From: Parachaetomium inaequale
Taxonomy: Eukaryota; Ascomycota; Sordariomycetes; Sordariales; Chaetomiaceae
Length of the DNA stretch: 64,000 bases
Direction: 5' to 3'
NCBI GenBank assembly: GCA_033296685.1
Contig: MU854359.1
Location: 62,001-126,000, forward strand
Shown here: positions 20,924 through 31,828 of the stretch, piece by piece
Layout: every line of letters starts with the position of its first letter
How positions within the stretch are numbered: the stretch's first letter is position 1
Made by a program: the position numbers and the translations under genes
The notes under the pieces: model-generated
What the model was told of the DNA's origin: nothing
The model's input: only the letters and a program-made list of their open reading frames with translations
The model's database searches: none

Positions 20924-23900
20924 TCACAACTCATCCTTAATACTCGCCGCCGTGTCCTTGACGGCATCCGCGGCACCACTCGCAGCGCTAGCAACCTTCT
21001 CCCCCACGCTCTTGACCGCCTCGCCAGCCTGTCCCGCAGCCGACGGCAGGCCCGTGGCGTACGCGGCGCTCAGCCGCGAGATGACGCTCTCAGAGAACGG
21101 CAGCTCCCTCCCGACGAGCGCCTCCGACACGATGCTGCTGACGGCCGCGTACTGCCTGGCCATCTCCTCCGACCCCGCCGAGGCGTACGCGCCCGCCGCG
21201 CTGGTGACCGACGCCGCGCCGTCGCCGGCCGACGAGGCGCGCTCGCACACGACGTCGTAGACGCCCGAGTACCAGGGCGTGGGCGTCGGGGCGCCGTAGA
21301 CTTGGATGCTGATCTTGGTGACTATGGCGTCCCAGGTCTCGGCCACCTTGTCCCCCGCCGCGGCGGCGGTGTCGTAGCCGGCGGCGGCAGCGGCAGAGAC
21401 GTTCTCGCTGGCTACGGATGCGGCGGACGAGGCGCTGTCGGCGGCGGCGGACAGGGCGGAGGAGGCGCCTTCGCTGACTGCCGAGGCCGCCGAGGACGCA
21501 GAGCCGGCAAGGTCCGTGGGCGTGGGCGTGGCGGTCATGGAGCTCAGGGCGGAGCTGGCGGCAGATAGGAACTCGGAGTACCGGGCGTGTGCCACGCCCA
21601 CGCCGGCGTAGTAGTTGTGCCGCGCGTTGTCGAGCATCTTGTTGGCGTGCTCTGCCGGGGTGGACGGCGTCGGGGTGGCCAGGCCAATGGCGATCTTGGC
21701 GCTCTCGTACTGCTCCTCTGCCCAGGCGCGGCCCTGCTGCAGCCGCTCGGCCGCAATGGACTCGATCTGCGACCACTCGACCGGAACCTCGGGGACCGGA
21801 AGGGTGGTCGGGAGGATGCCGGTCTTGGTGGTCGTGCCGTGCAGCTGGTCGGAAGCCATCTTGATGGCGTCGTCGAGCCGGGCGCTGGCCGAGGCCATGG
21901 CCTTGCTGTATGCTGCGGTGACGGACGCCAGCAGCTGCTCGTGCGCCGGCTTCGGGGTGCCGCGGATCTGGGCCGACACGATGGACAGGGCCTGCGAGTA
22001 CTGGTCGTTGGCGCGGGCCATGGCCGACGTGTAGGCCGACTTGAGGTCCCCGCGCATCGACTCCATGGCGGCGGAAACATCGTCCAGCGTGTCCTCGTCG
22101 AGGATCGGCTTGCGGCTGGGGACGGACTGGGCCGCGGCGCCGAACAGCGCTGGCTTGACAGTCGCGGTGGGCGGGGCGCTAGCGTCGTCTTCAATCTCGG
22201 AATCCTCAGGCAAGGCTGTCTCGGCTGTCTCCTCCTCGGGCAAGGCGCTCTCGGCCGTCTCGGAGTCCTCAACGGGCAGCTCGACAGGGCCGGCCTTGTC
22301 CTCGTCCAGGGGCTCGGTAAAGTTGCCAGCCATCACGGGAGTCTCAAACAGCATGCTCGAGGCGACGTCGGGTTGGTCAGCGGGGGTCGGCTCAGAAGTG
22401 GGCTCGACAACGCTAGAAAGCTCCTCAGGGGCAATCGGCTCGGCTTCTGCCTCGACTTGCGGTTCGGGAACTTCGGCGTGAGCAGCCTCGGTCGGGCTGG
22501 TCTCCGAGTCCTCGAGAGCCAGAGAGGCCTCGACGGCGGGCTCAGATGAGGGGTCCGAGGTCTCGGAGGCCGCCGTGCTCTCCGAGATTGGTGCTTGCTC
22601 CTGGGACGTTGCCTGGGACGTTGCCTGCTCCTCGGACGTTCCCTCCTCCGTTTCCTGCTCCCGAGAACCAAGAACGGCCTCGGTCGCCATGCTTACCGCT
22701 TCAGAAGCACGGCTGACGCCCTCGGCGACGCCCTCGCTGACCCCGTCCGCGGCCTCCCTGGCAGAGTCGCCAACCGCTTCAGCGGCACTCGCGGCCGACA
22801 GCCTCGCGGCCTCCACAGCCTCGGCAGCCTGCTGCATCAGAGTGCTGTCAAACTCGGGCGTCTCGTCGCCGGCAGCCAGCTTCCAGCTGGCAACCTGCTT
22901 CATGCGCGCGAGCTCCTTGGCGGTCGAGGCGGCAACCCCCATCGCCTCATCCTCGATATTGGCGGCCTCGATCTGGGCGGCCTCGAGGCTCGGGTGGCTG
23001 ATGACGTGGTTCTGGAGGTCGCCCTTCCACTCGTCGAAGCGGCTCTTAAGCAGGTGGTACTTGGCCCAGTCCTTGTACGTGATGCCGTCGGTCCAGGCCC
23101 ACTTCATGCCGATCTTCTGCAGGGCCAGGTCGCGGATGTTCTCGAGGATGGCAAAGTGCGTCTCGGCGGCCTGGGTGACGGCGGCCTGCATCTCGGTCTC
23201 GTACTGCTCGCGCCACGAGCGCACGGCCTGGCCGCGCTCCTTGACGGCCATGCCGGCGCGGCGGACGACCTTGACAATCTGCTCCTGGCCCTCCTCGGCC
23301 GTCGCGCCGCCCTTGTTCACGGTCCCGACAATCTCGACGATGGCGCGGCGCAGGGAAACGAGCTCCGAGACGGCAGTGCTCTGCAGCTGCTCCACCAGCG
23401 CCTTGCCCGTGATGCGGGCATTACGCCGGATCATCTTTTTCGCAATTTCCTGGACGCGCTCGTCGATCTCGGCGGCAGCCTCGTCGGCGGCCTTGGCATA
23501 CCGCTCCTGCCAGTCCTTGAGATCGGCTGCGACAATTTCGCGGGTCTCGCGGCGCGGGTCCTCCTTTTCGAGGTTCTCGTCGATCTCGGGCGGGAGAACT
23601 GGCTCCATGGTTGACCTTGGTCGCGAGTCGGCGCGTTCCTTGGTCTCGGGGCGTTCGGCCTCGGTGCGTTCCTTAACCTGGGTGCGTTTGGGCTCGGCGC
23701 TGACGGACGTAGCAGCGGTCACCGAGGCCGCCGGCTTTGTAAACGAGGACGTGGTCTTGGTCGTGGCCGTCGAGGAATCGGGCGGCGGCTTTGGGACCGA
23801 CTTCTTGCCGGTGCTGTAGCGCCCCAGGCGCTTGCCGATCTTGACGAGCTGGGGCTCGACGTTCTCGACGTAGACGGCCCTGATCTGCGGCCCGACGGTG

Positions 23901-24698
23901 CCGTCCAGGAAGGTGTAGGTCTTGTTCCAGGTCCAGACAAAGGCGGGCACCACGGTGCTGCCCGTAAAGGCCGAGGTCGCGCGGTAGCCGTCCAGCAGGT
24001 GCGGCTGCACGTACTGGTAGGCGGGCACCAGCAGCTCGTGGTAGGTCTGCAGGCTGCTGGTCCGCGCAATGTCGTAGTAGGGGCCGAAGGCGGCCGAGGC
24101 GCGGTTGATGTGCGGGGCCAGCTTCTCGTCGTACTGGGCGCGGGCGAGGCCCTGGTACTTGTCGACCTGCGGCTGGACGCTCCTCTCCCACTGGGCCCGG
24201 GCGATGGCCTGCACCTGCTGCACGCGCGGGGCGCCGTACTGCTTCGCATAGCCCCAGCTCGGCGCGATGACGCGCTGGTCGACGGTGTGGTAGTGCGGGC
24301 GCGCCAGGTCGACGTAGGGCGCGGCGTAGGTGTCGTAGTAGGGGGCGACGTGGGGCTCGACGGCGTGTTTGAGCTGGAAGTAGGGTTTGCATATGCGCGG
24401 GGACGTGTCGTCGCAGGCGTCGAGGGTCGCGGGACAGCGGAAGAGGATCGACAGGATCGAGTACCAGGTCAGCAGCCTGGGTTGTCAGCGTCGCTCAACG
24501 AGAGTGGCCAAGTCGATTCAGGAGAAGGTGGCCTTACCGAGCTGCAATGCTGAATGCGCGGGCGAGCAAGCCGGGCCCGCGCGGCCTGGCGGCCCTCTTG
24601 GGGCCCAGGGCGTGGCCGTTCATCGGGGACTTGATGGCGCCATTGATGCCGTTGGCGGCCCGCGATGCCTTGGCCGTGAGCCCGTTCGCGTCGTCCAT
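20924..24698 (-). CDS. Ala/Glu-rich, N-terminally anchored helical protein ending in KDEL
   Basis: Two exons: 24698-24538 and 24476-20924 (61-bp intron, donor GTAAGG); 1,237 residues. Residues about 54-72 (LLTWYSILSILF) form the only membrane segment, after a basic N-terminus. Next comes a region of Tyr/Pro-rich helical near-repeats (PYYDTYAAPYVDLARPHYHT, and Q.QAIARAQWERSVQPQVDKYQ further on), a charged linker, a long conserved-looking helical block (about 300-540), an acidic disordered stretch, and an Ala/Ser-rich C-terminal third with YGAPTPTPWYSGVYD. The last four residues are KDEL. With type II topology the body would lie in the ER lumen and the tail would be a retrieval signal. I recognise the layout as a conserved filamentous-fungal family but cannot name a function. 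Confidence 0.7.
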
Positions 24699-25879
24699 GG
24701 TGCGGCGTGGTTCAGCGCCAGGCTGACAACCGGAGGAGCTGCGTCTGCTTGGTATCCGAAGCTCGGTCGCGCCCCGGGGGACGGAAAGTCGGGTTTGTGG
24801 TCGCGCGATGGCCGGTGGCGTGGTGGCAGAAATGGTGGTTTGGGGAAAATGAAGCTCGAATTGCCGAGCGTACCTTATCAGTGCCTGCGCTGCCTGCTTT
24901 GCCTGCTTATCGGAGCCAAGACAGAAGAAAGAATCGGCGCGAAGATATGAACCTGGAGGAATTAATTCCGATGCAGCGTCAAGGCAGCCTGAACGAGGGT
25001 GTATTTGACAAAAGGTCTCTGAAAAACAGTTGGCGATGTCTGCCTTTGTCCCGGCAGCAAGTTGAAAGATGTCACGGTCAATCAATCACAGGAACCACGG
25101 AAGCTTGGTTTTGGTGTTAGCGTGACGCAGCAGCAGCCCCACGCATCCATGGACGTCATGCACGCCGCTGCACCAATCGAACTTGAAGCTGCTGCTCTTG
25201 GCTTGGAAGCTGGAAGGTGTTCCTGGAAGGTGTTCAGATGGACTTGGATTGGGATATTCTTTGGAATTCACTGCTGTCAGAGGCCTGGCTCTCCCTCGAT
25301 GCCCGGGATGCCAGACTGTTTCAAACACCGGCTGCATTTCAGGAAATGGCCATCGGGTGCCAGTCGGACCAGGGCATCATCGGGCTCCTGCAGGGGAGAA
25401 TAGATGGAGCCCGAGGTACTTTGTAACTCCCCAGCCATTGAAACTGCTTCCTGCGAATCCTGCCGTGAATCCTGCCAGGGATGCGCGGAAAGGACCCGAG
25501 TTGGGATTCGAGAATTGCAGGGCCCGACCGAGTCCCTTCCAGGTTGAAAGTTGAAAGCGAAAAAGGCACGTGCGCAATCCACTCTTTTTCGTTTCAAGTT
25601 CCTGATCTGGTTGGCGGGATCGCATCCCAGTCCCGTTTGGGTGGGGCAGCCTGGACTGGATCGTGTTCGTCTTTCCATCGTCAACGACTTCAGTTCCAGT
25701 CCCATCCGGGACCAGCCCATCGCGTGCTTGCCCGACGCTCTGCGGCTCACCAGAACGACTTCCGCAACAATCGCCGGCCACACTGCCCATTCCGCAGTGC
25801 CGACTTTGCAGAGCAGAAATAACTCGGTCATCCCATCCCGGCGACCCGACCGTCTGATGGGACCGAGATCCCTCTCGCC
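24699..25879. other. Bidirectional promoter region
   Basis: 1.2 kb between divergent genes (the KDEL-ending protein on minus, the RING-CH ligase on plus). No gene supported. A minus-strand open frame here (25277-26293) runs antisense into the ligase's first codons and has no domain. Confidence 0.5.
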
Positions 25880-28800
25880 ATGACGTCGAATGGCGTGCCC
25901 GTCCCCCCGCCGCCCGACCCGGCCGACCCGACCGACCCGACCGACGCCGTGATGGACGGCCTCCCGCCCCCCTTCCCCGCGCCCGACCCGGCCCGCTTCC
26001 CCAACACGCGCCGCCGCGTGTCCTCGACCGCCCCCCGCGCCAACCCCGACACTCACCCCGCCGACCCCGACACGTGCCGGATATGCAGGGGCGAGGGCTC
26101 GCCCGACGAACCGCTCTTCTACCCGTGCAAGTGCAGCGGCAGCATCAAGCACGTCCACCAGGACTGCCTGATGGAGTGGCTGTCGCACTCGCAAAAGAAG
26201 CACTGCGAGCTGTGCAAGACGCCCTTCCGCTTCACCAAGCTCTACGACCCCAACATGCCCAAGGCCCTGCCCGCCCACGTCTTTGTCAGCCACACCACCA
26301 AGTACCTGTTCCGCACCCTGCTCGTCTGGATGCGCGCCGGTCTGGTCGTCAGCGTCTGGCTGGGCTGGCTGCCGTACCTGATGCGCTCCGTGTGGGCGTT
26401 TCTGTTCTGGATCAGCGACGAGGGGCTGGGCGCCAGGTCGGCCCTCGGCGGCGGCGGCTTCGACCTGCCCGGTGGCGCGCCATACGGCACCGACGTGTGC
26501 CCCTCGAGCCCGCTCTTTGCGGCGACCACGACCATCGCGACCTTTGGGGGCAACCTCCCGCCCGCCACCCTGGCCTCCGGCCTGTACGCCTTCAACCTGA
26601 CCACCAGCGACCCCATCTACGCCACCCTCATCCGCCTCCTCTTTGGCACCGTCGGCCTCGCCGAGAAGCCCGCTGGGAGTGCGGCCGCCGCGCGTCTGCC
26701 AGAGCCACGCCGGTCCCTGCTCAGCGGAGTCAGCTTCCTCCAGGACCTCACGCGGCGCCCGTCCGTCAACCGGGTCGTCATCGACGTGCTCGAGGGCCAG
26801 ATCATCACGGTCCTAGTCATAGTGTGCTTTATTCTGATCATCCTAGTTAGAGACTACGTTGTGCAGCAGCAGCCCGAGATCAACATGCGCGCCGCCTTCG
26901 CCGAGAACCCGCAGCCTGTCCCAGCCGAGGACGACCAGCCCGAAGCGGACGAGGAACAATTTGAGGATACAGATGAGGGGGACGGCTTTGACGACACGGC
27001 TAGCGAGGCTGCCGAGGAAGATATGGGCGCCTCTCCTCCCCAGCTCCCCGACAGCGTGACCGAGCCACGGCCGCTGATCCCCAACCTCGCGCCTCCGCTC
27101 CCGGACCCCGCGAGGCCCATGCAAGAGTTTGACCGCGCCACGGTGCACGAGTATCTCGACATCTACCGGGCGGCGGGCGGCGATGCCGACATGATTCTGC
27201 AGATTGCCCGGGAGCGGAACCTCGAAGTGCGGCTGGACTACTGGATGCGGCTGACCCGGTCCATGGTGGCCCGGCAGCGGGAGAGCGAGGCCCTTGCGAC
27301 TCAAGCCGGGCCGTCGGAGCCAGCCGTGCAGGGGCCAGGCGATCCATTCAACGCATTCGTGGACCTGGGGACGGACCTGCACGGGAGGCCAGATATTGAT
27401 CCATTCCGATCATTACTTGACCAGGGGACAGCCATGGGCGAGGGGCCAGACACCGCTGCATTCCGATCATTAGTTGACCAGGGGACAGCCATGGACGAAG
27501 GGTCAGACAGTGGCCCATTTGGTTCATTCGTGGACCAAGCGACAGACATCCACGACGAGTCAGGCCCTGCTTCATCCCAGCGGCCCCAGCCGTCGGAAGG
27601 CGGCCCCAGCAGTAATGGCCAAGGAGCCTCGCCCAAGGGCAAGGACAAGCTGGTCGAGGACATTGAAGAGGCCGTGAGCCACCCGATCGGGAACCCCTTG
27701 CGGCCGCGGGCGCACACCGACGGCCCTCCGGTCAACGACAGAATCAACCCCCTGGCAAACAACAACTGGTCCTTTGGGGACCTCCCCCCCATCCCCGCGC
27801 ATTGGGAGGGCCCATCCGGGCCACGCGAGCCAGACACCTACCCGCCCTGGCAAACCCCCGAGTCAAGCGCAACCGAGCCCTCCCTTGCCACGGCCGACCC
27901 TTCGCCGGCCGTAGCTGGCCCTAGCCCCCCAAGTCGAGCCCAGGCACAGCAAGTTCCGGCCCCACCTCCCGGCCTTGCCGGCCGGGTTGCCGACTTCATG
28001 TGGCGCGAAGTCGACGTTATCGACGAGGCTGATCTCGCGCCGGTCAATGTCCTAGGCGATTTCGGCGAGGACGACCCCGAGGAGGAAGCCCACGGAAATG
28101 CGCCGCCCAACCCGCCGGGACCGGACCGTGAAGGCGAGGCGGGGCTCGACGCCGAGGCCATCGAGGACGCCGAAGACCTCGAGGGCATCCTGGAGCTCCT
28201 CGGGATGCGCGGCCCCGTGGCCGGCCTGTTCCAGAACGCCATCTTTTGCGCCTTCCTCGTCTCCATCACCATCTTCATCGGCGTCTTCATCCCCTACAAC
28301 ATTGGCCGCGTGACCATCTGGGGCCTTGCGAACCCCATGCGCATCGCGCGCATGGTCTTTAGCTTTGCCAAGTTTGTCCAGGACTGCGCGCTGCTCGTCC
28401 TGGGCTTGGCGTCGACGACCCTCTCCGAGTCGATCCACATGCTGAGCCGCGCACTCATGCTCTCGTCGGCCGCCGACTACGCGCTGGGGGCCGTCAACGC
28501 GTCGTGGGCCATGGCCGTCGGCGCGGCAAACAGGATCGGCAGCAGCTTCGTGACCGAACTGCCCCTGGTTTCAGCCTCCGAGGTGCGCAACTTCTCGGCC
28601 ATCAGCCACGCCGCCCTGTTCACGCTCAAGGACCACATCGCCCTGGCCTTCTCCAGCCTGTGGCGCCTCGTCGACTTCTTGTTCGGGGGAGACTACGCCG
28701 CCAAGGGCGCAGTAGCATTCGCCGTGGCCGGCGACGTCTCGGCCCTCGTCTGGGAGTTCCTCAAGGGACTGCCCACGGCCATCGTCAACCCGAGCTCCTG

Positions 28801-31000
28801 GGTGCTCAACCTGAACCTCCCCGAGACCACGGGCGCCATCGACCCGGAACTCGCTTACTGGAGCGGCATGGACCGGTTCTGGGCCATCGTCGCGGGCTAC
28901 GTGGCCATGTCGCTCATGGCCGCCCTCTACCTGCGCCGCGGCGCCCCGTTCTCGACCACCCAGGCCGCCCAAGACTGGGAAGCGTCCCTCATCGACGGGC
29001 TCAACCAGGCCAGCGGCGTCATGAAGGTCATCCTGATCATCAGCATCGAAATGCTCGTGTTCCCACTCTACTGCGGCATGCTGCTGGACCTCGCGCTGCT
29101 CCCGCTCTTCGAGCATACCACCCTGAAATCTCGGGTGCTCTTCACGGCCAACTACCCCGTCACGTCCATCTTTGTGCACTGGTTCATCGGCACCGGCTAC
29201 ATGTTCCACTTTGCCCTCTTCGTGTCCATGTGCCGCAAGATCATGCGCAAGGGCGTGCTCTACTTCATCCGCGACCCCGACGACCCCGAGTTCCACCCGG
29301 TGCGCGACGTGCTGGAGCGCAACGTGACGACGCAGCTGCGCAAGATCCTGTTCTCTGCCTTTGTCTACGGCGCCCTGGTCGTCATGTGCCTCGGTGGCGT
29401 CGTCTGGGGGTTGTACCTGTGCCTGCCCGTCCTACCCATCCACTACTCGTCCAACGAGCCCGTGCTCGAGTTCCCCATCGATTTGCTGTTTTACAACTTC
29501 TTGATGCCCTTTGCCGTCAACTTCTTCAAGCCGAGCGACGGCCTGCATGCCATGTACACGTGGTGGTTCCGCCGCTGCGCGCGCGCCCTGCGCATCACCT
29601 GGTTCCTCTTTGGCGAGCGGCGGATCGACGAGGAAGGCCGGCTCGCGCTGGCGCCCGACTCGCCCGACCGCAATCTCCCGCCGTGGAGGCGGTGGTTCCT
29701 CGAGATCGACGAGGGCGGCGACGTCGTGGCGAGGTCGTGGAGCGGCATCTTCGAAGGCGGCACGGCCCCGCTTCCGACGCTGAAAAAGGGACACCTGATG
29801 CCGCGCAACGTGAGAAAGGAGGGCCTGGTGCGCTCCGGCCAGCTCATCACCGACGGGCGATTCGTCCGCACGCCGGCGTCCGACCAGGTCAAGATCCCCA
29901 AGGGCACCGGCGTGTTCCTCGACGTGGACGAGGACAACACGCGGCGCGACGACATGCCCGACCGGCCCACCGACATCTACTCGACCAAGCAGTACCAGCT
30001 CGTCTACGTGCCGCCGCACTTCCGCCTCCGCATCTTCTTCTTTACTCTCTTCATCTGGATCTTTGCCGCCGTCACGGGCGTCAGCATCACCATCGTCCCG
30101 CTCGTCTTTGGGCGCTGGATGTTCAAGCAGCTGATCCCGGCGCACATCCGCACCAACGACATCTACGCCTTTAGCATCGGCATCCACATCCTCGGCTCGG
30201 CAGCCTATGCGCTCTTCCATGCGCGGGCAGTCCTCAGGGTCGTCAGGATCTACCTGCTGGCGGCCGTCATCATCATCGGCGAGCGCGGCCTGGCCCAGCG
30301 CGTGTGGCAGGCCGTTGCCCGCACTGCCCGCGTCGTCTACACCTACTTGTTCGTCCTGGTGGTTGCCCCGCTGCTGGCCGCGTCGTTGCTGGAGCTCTAT
30401 GCCCTGATCCCTCTCAACGAGATGATGTACGGCGTGCTCAGGCCGGGCTTCGGCAGGTCGGCCGCGCCCGTGCACACCATCCGGGTCGTCCAGACGTGGA
30501 CCATCGGCCTGCTCTACCTCAAGCTGGCGATGCGCATCACCAACACGTGGTTCAGGGGCTCGCGCGTGTCCAACGCCGCGCGAGCGGTCCTGCGCCGCGG
30601 ATGGCTGGACCCGGACGCCTCCATCCTCACGCGCTCCTTTGTCGTGCCCGGCCTGGCGATATGGCTGGCGGCCGTGGCGACGCCGCTGCTGGTCGCCAAG
30701 CTGACCATCGCCGACGGGTTTGCCGAGACCGTCATCCGCGACTACGGCATGGCGCCGGCCTACGCGCCGCCCGACCGCGCCCTGTACGACGCGTGCGTGG
30801 TGCTGATCTACCGCATGAGTTTCCCGCTGGTGGCGCTCGCCATCGCCGCCGGGCTCGCCGTGTGGAGCGTCGTCGGCGTGTTCCGCAGCTGGCAGGTGCG
30901 CATCCGCGACGAGGCGTATCTGATCGGCGAGCGGCTCCACAACTTTGGGGGGGCGAATGCGCCGCGGCCGCGGGGGTGGAGAGCGGGAGCGAGGATGTGA
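25880..31000 (+). CDS. SSM4: Doa10/Ssm4 (MARCH6)-type RING-CH E3 ubiquitin ligase of the ER
   Basis: Intronless, 1,706 residues from ATG 25880. The RING-CH finger has the full C4HC3 set: C66, C69, C83, C85, H93, C96, C109, C112, in the context CRICRGEGSPDEPLFYPCKC. Many membrane segments follow, from about residue 145 (TLLVWMRAGLVVSVWLGWLP) through the central TEB4-like block (about 920-1230) to the C-terminal helices ending about 1670. Doa10 ubiquitinates misfolded ER membrane and cytosolic proteins, and sterol-synthesis enzymes, for proteasomal degradation (ERAD-C). The protein is longer than the yeast one (1,319 residues); the extra length is mostly a disordered loop (about 350-750) that holds a 4 x 19-residue tandem repeat at 488-563. 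Confidence 0.92.
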   Translation: MTSNGVPVPPPPDPADPTDPTDAVMDGLPPPFPAPDPARFPNTRRRVSSTAPRANPDTHPADPDTCRICRGEGSPDEPLFYPCKCSGSIKHVHQDCLMEWLSHSQKKHCELCKTPFRFTKLYDPNMPKALPAHVFVSHTTKYLFRTLLVWMRAGLVVSVWLGWLPYLMRSVWAFLFWISDEGLGARSALGGGGFDLPGGAPYGTDVCPSSPLFAATTTIATFGGNLPPATLASGLYAFNLTTSDPIYATLIRLLFGTVGLAEKPAGSAAAARLPEPRRSLLSGVSFLQDLTRRPSVNRVVIDVLEGQIITVLVIVCFILIILVRDYVVQQQPEINMRAAFAENPQPVPAEDDQPEADEEQFEDTDEGDGFDDTASEAAEEDMGASPPQLPDSVTEPRPLIPNLAPPLPDPARPMQEFDRATVHEYLDIYRAAGGDADMILQIARERNLEVRLDYWMRLTRSMVARQRESEALATQAGPSEPAVQGPGDPFNAFVDLGTDLHGRPDIDPFRSLLDQGTAMGEGPDTAAFRSLVDQGTAMDEGSDSGPFGSFVDQATDIHDESGPASSQRPQPSEGGPSSNGQGASPKGKDKLVEDIEEAVSHPIGNPLRPRAHTDGPPVNDRINPLANNNWSFGDLPPIPAHWEGPSGPREPDTYPPWQTPESSATEPSLATADPSPAVAGPSPPSRAQAQQVPAPPPGLAGRVADFMWREVDVIDEADLAPVNVLGDFGEDDPEEEAHGNAPPNPPGPDREGEAGLDAEAIEDAEDLEGILELLGMRGPVAGLFQNAIFCAFLVSITIFIGVFIPYNIGRVTIWGLANPMRIARMVFSFAKFVQDCALLVLGLASTTLSESIHMLSRALMLSSAADYALGAVNASWAMAVGAANRIGSSFVTELPLVSASEVRNFSAISHAALFTLKDHIALAFSSLWRLVDFLFGGDYAAKGAVAFAVAGDVSALVWEFLKGLPTAIVNPSSWVLNLNLPETTGAIDPELAYWSGMDRFWAIVAGYVAMSLMAALYLRRGAPFSTTQAAQDWEASLIDGLNQASGVMKVILIISIEMLVFPLYCGMLLDLALLPLFEHTTLKSRVLFTANYPVTSIFVHWFIGTGYMFHFALFVSMCRKIMRKGVLYFIRDPDDPEFHPVRDVLERNVTTQLRKILFSAFVYGALVVMCLGGVVWGLYLCLPVLPIHYSSNEPVLEFPIDLLFYNFLMPFAVNFFKPSDGLHAMYTWWFRRCARALRITWFLFGERRIDEEGRLALAPDSPDRNLPPWRRWFLEIDEGGDVVARSWSGIFEGGTAPLPTLKKGHLMPRNVRKEGLVRSGQLITDGRFVRTPASDQVKIPKGTGVFLDVDEDNTRRDDMPDRPTDIYSTKQYQLVYVPPHFRLRIFFFTLFIWIFAAVTGVSITIVPLVFGRWMFKQLIPAHIRTNDIYAFSIGIHILGSAAYALFHARAVLRVVRIYLLAAVIIIGERGLAQRVWQAVARTARVVYTYLFVLVVAPLLAASLLELYALIPLNEMMYGVLRPGFGRSAAPVHTIRVVQTWTIGLLYLKLAMRITNTWFRGSRVSNAARAVLRRGWLDPDASILTRSFVVPGLAIWLAAVATPLLVAKLTIADGFAETVIRDYGMAPAYAPPDRALYDACVVLIYRMSFPLVALAIAAGLAVWSVVGVFRSWQVRIRDEAYLIGERLHNFGGANAPRPRGWRAGARM
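27341..27568 (+). repeat. Four tandem 57-bp units inside the Doa10-like gene
   Basis: Units start at 27341, 27398, 27455 and 27512. Each encodes 19 residues with the pattern (D/A/G)PF-S-(L/V)DQGTAM-(E/D)EG-D. Units 2 and 3 are the most alike (shared GACCAGGGGACAGCCATG). The length keeps the frame, so copy-number change would be tolerated in this cytosolic loop. Confidence 0.85.
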
Positions 31001-31828
31001 CTGATACCAGAGGGGCCTGTGATTACAGATTCCATTTTTAGATGAGCATGTTTTGGTTGGGTATGGGTTTCAGAGGGGGCTCTCATTCACAGGCTGGCGT
31101 TTGGTGTTAGGGCTGGGCAGGGTGCATATTGGGGAGCGGCTGTATGCATCAATAGACTTGATCTCACGACTCCGGTATGGTGTTTGTCAACATGCCACTT
31201 GCCATGCCAACGCCGCTTGCCATGTCAAACGCCGCTGTGGCAGTCAGCAGTCAACATCAGCTTGATGATGCTTTGACAGCCACGCCAGTGCATTGGCCAC
31301 GGTGCACAAACAGTCGGCGTAACTCGCGAGTCAGTTGTGGGGAGAAACATCTTGGTCCAGCTCGAGCCAGCGAGCCAGCCCTCTCCCATCGGTCCGACCC
31401 TCTCATCCGGCGGGCCTCTTCCACCCTTCTGACGGCACTGCGACATGTTATCAGGCTTGGCAGAAGGCTCTTCCCCTCAGAGAAGGCTGTGCTCGTAGTC
31501 GGCGATGGATCTCAACATCATGCCATCCATTCGAGTGCCGCCCCGGGACATGCTCTGAGGCAACTCTGACTCGATACTTCAGACAACACGGCTTGGCAAC
31601 TCCAAGTCCCACCTCTGCGTTCCTCGCCACACCCGCCTCACTGAAACGCCATGGTGGAAACCATCCGAAGTGGTGAAAATCAGTGGTTGTCTAGACCCAG
31701 GGGCGAGAGTCCTGTCCTTCATAAGTTGAGATCGCCGACGTTGGAACTTCGGCTTCTTTGGACCGTCGAGCTGGCTGTGCCACTACATTACACTTCATTC
31801 ACTGCCGGTCAGTCTTTCAGTCAATAGC
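31001..31828. other. Intergenic, promoter of the TDT transporter
   Basis: No gene supported; short overlapping frames only. It contains a tail-end cluster of TGCCA-containing short repeats around 31190-31290 (TTGCCATG twice, GCCACG twice) with no clear meaning. Confidence 0.45.

Noticed and set aside
29432..30940. 502-codon minus-strand frame inside the Doa10-like gene
   Set aside because: Antisense shadow, charged low-complexity sequence without domains.
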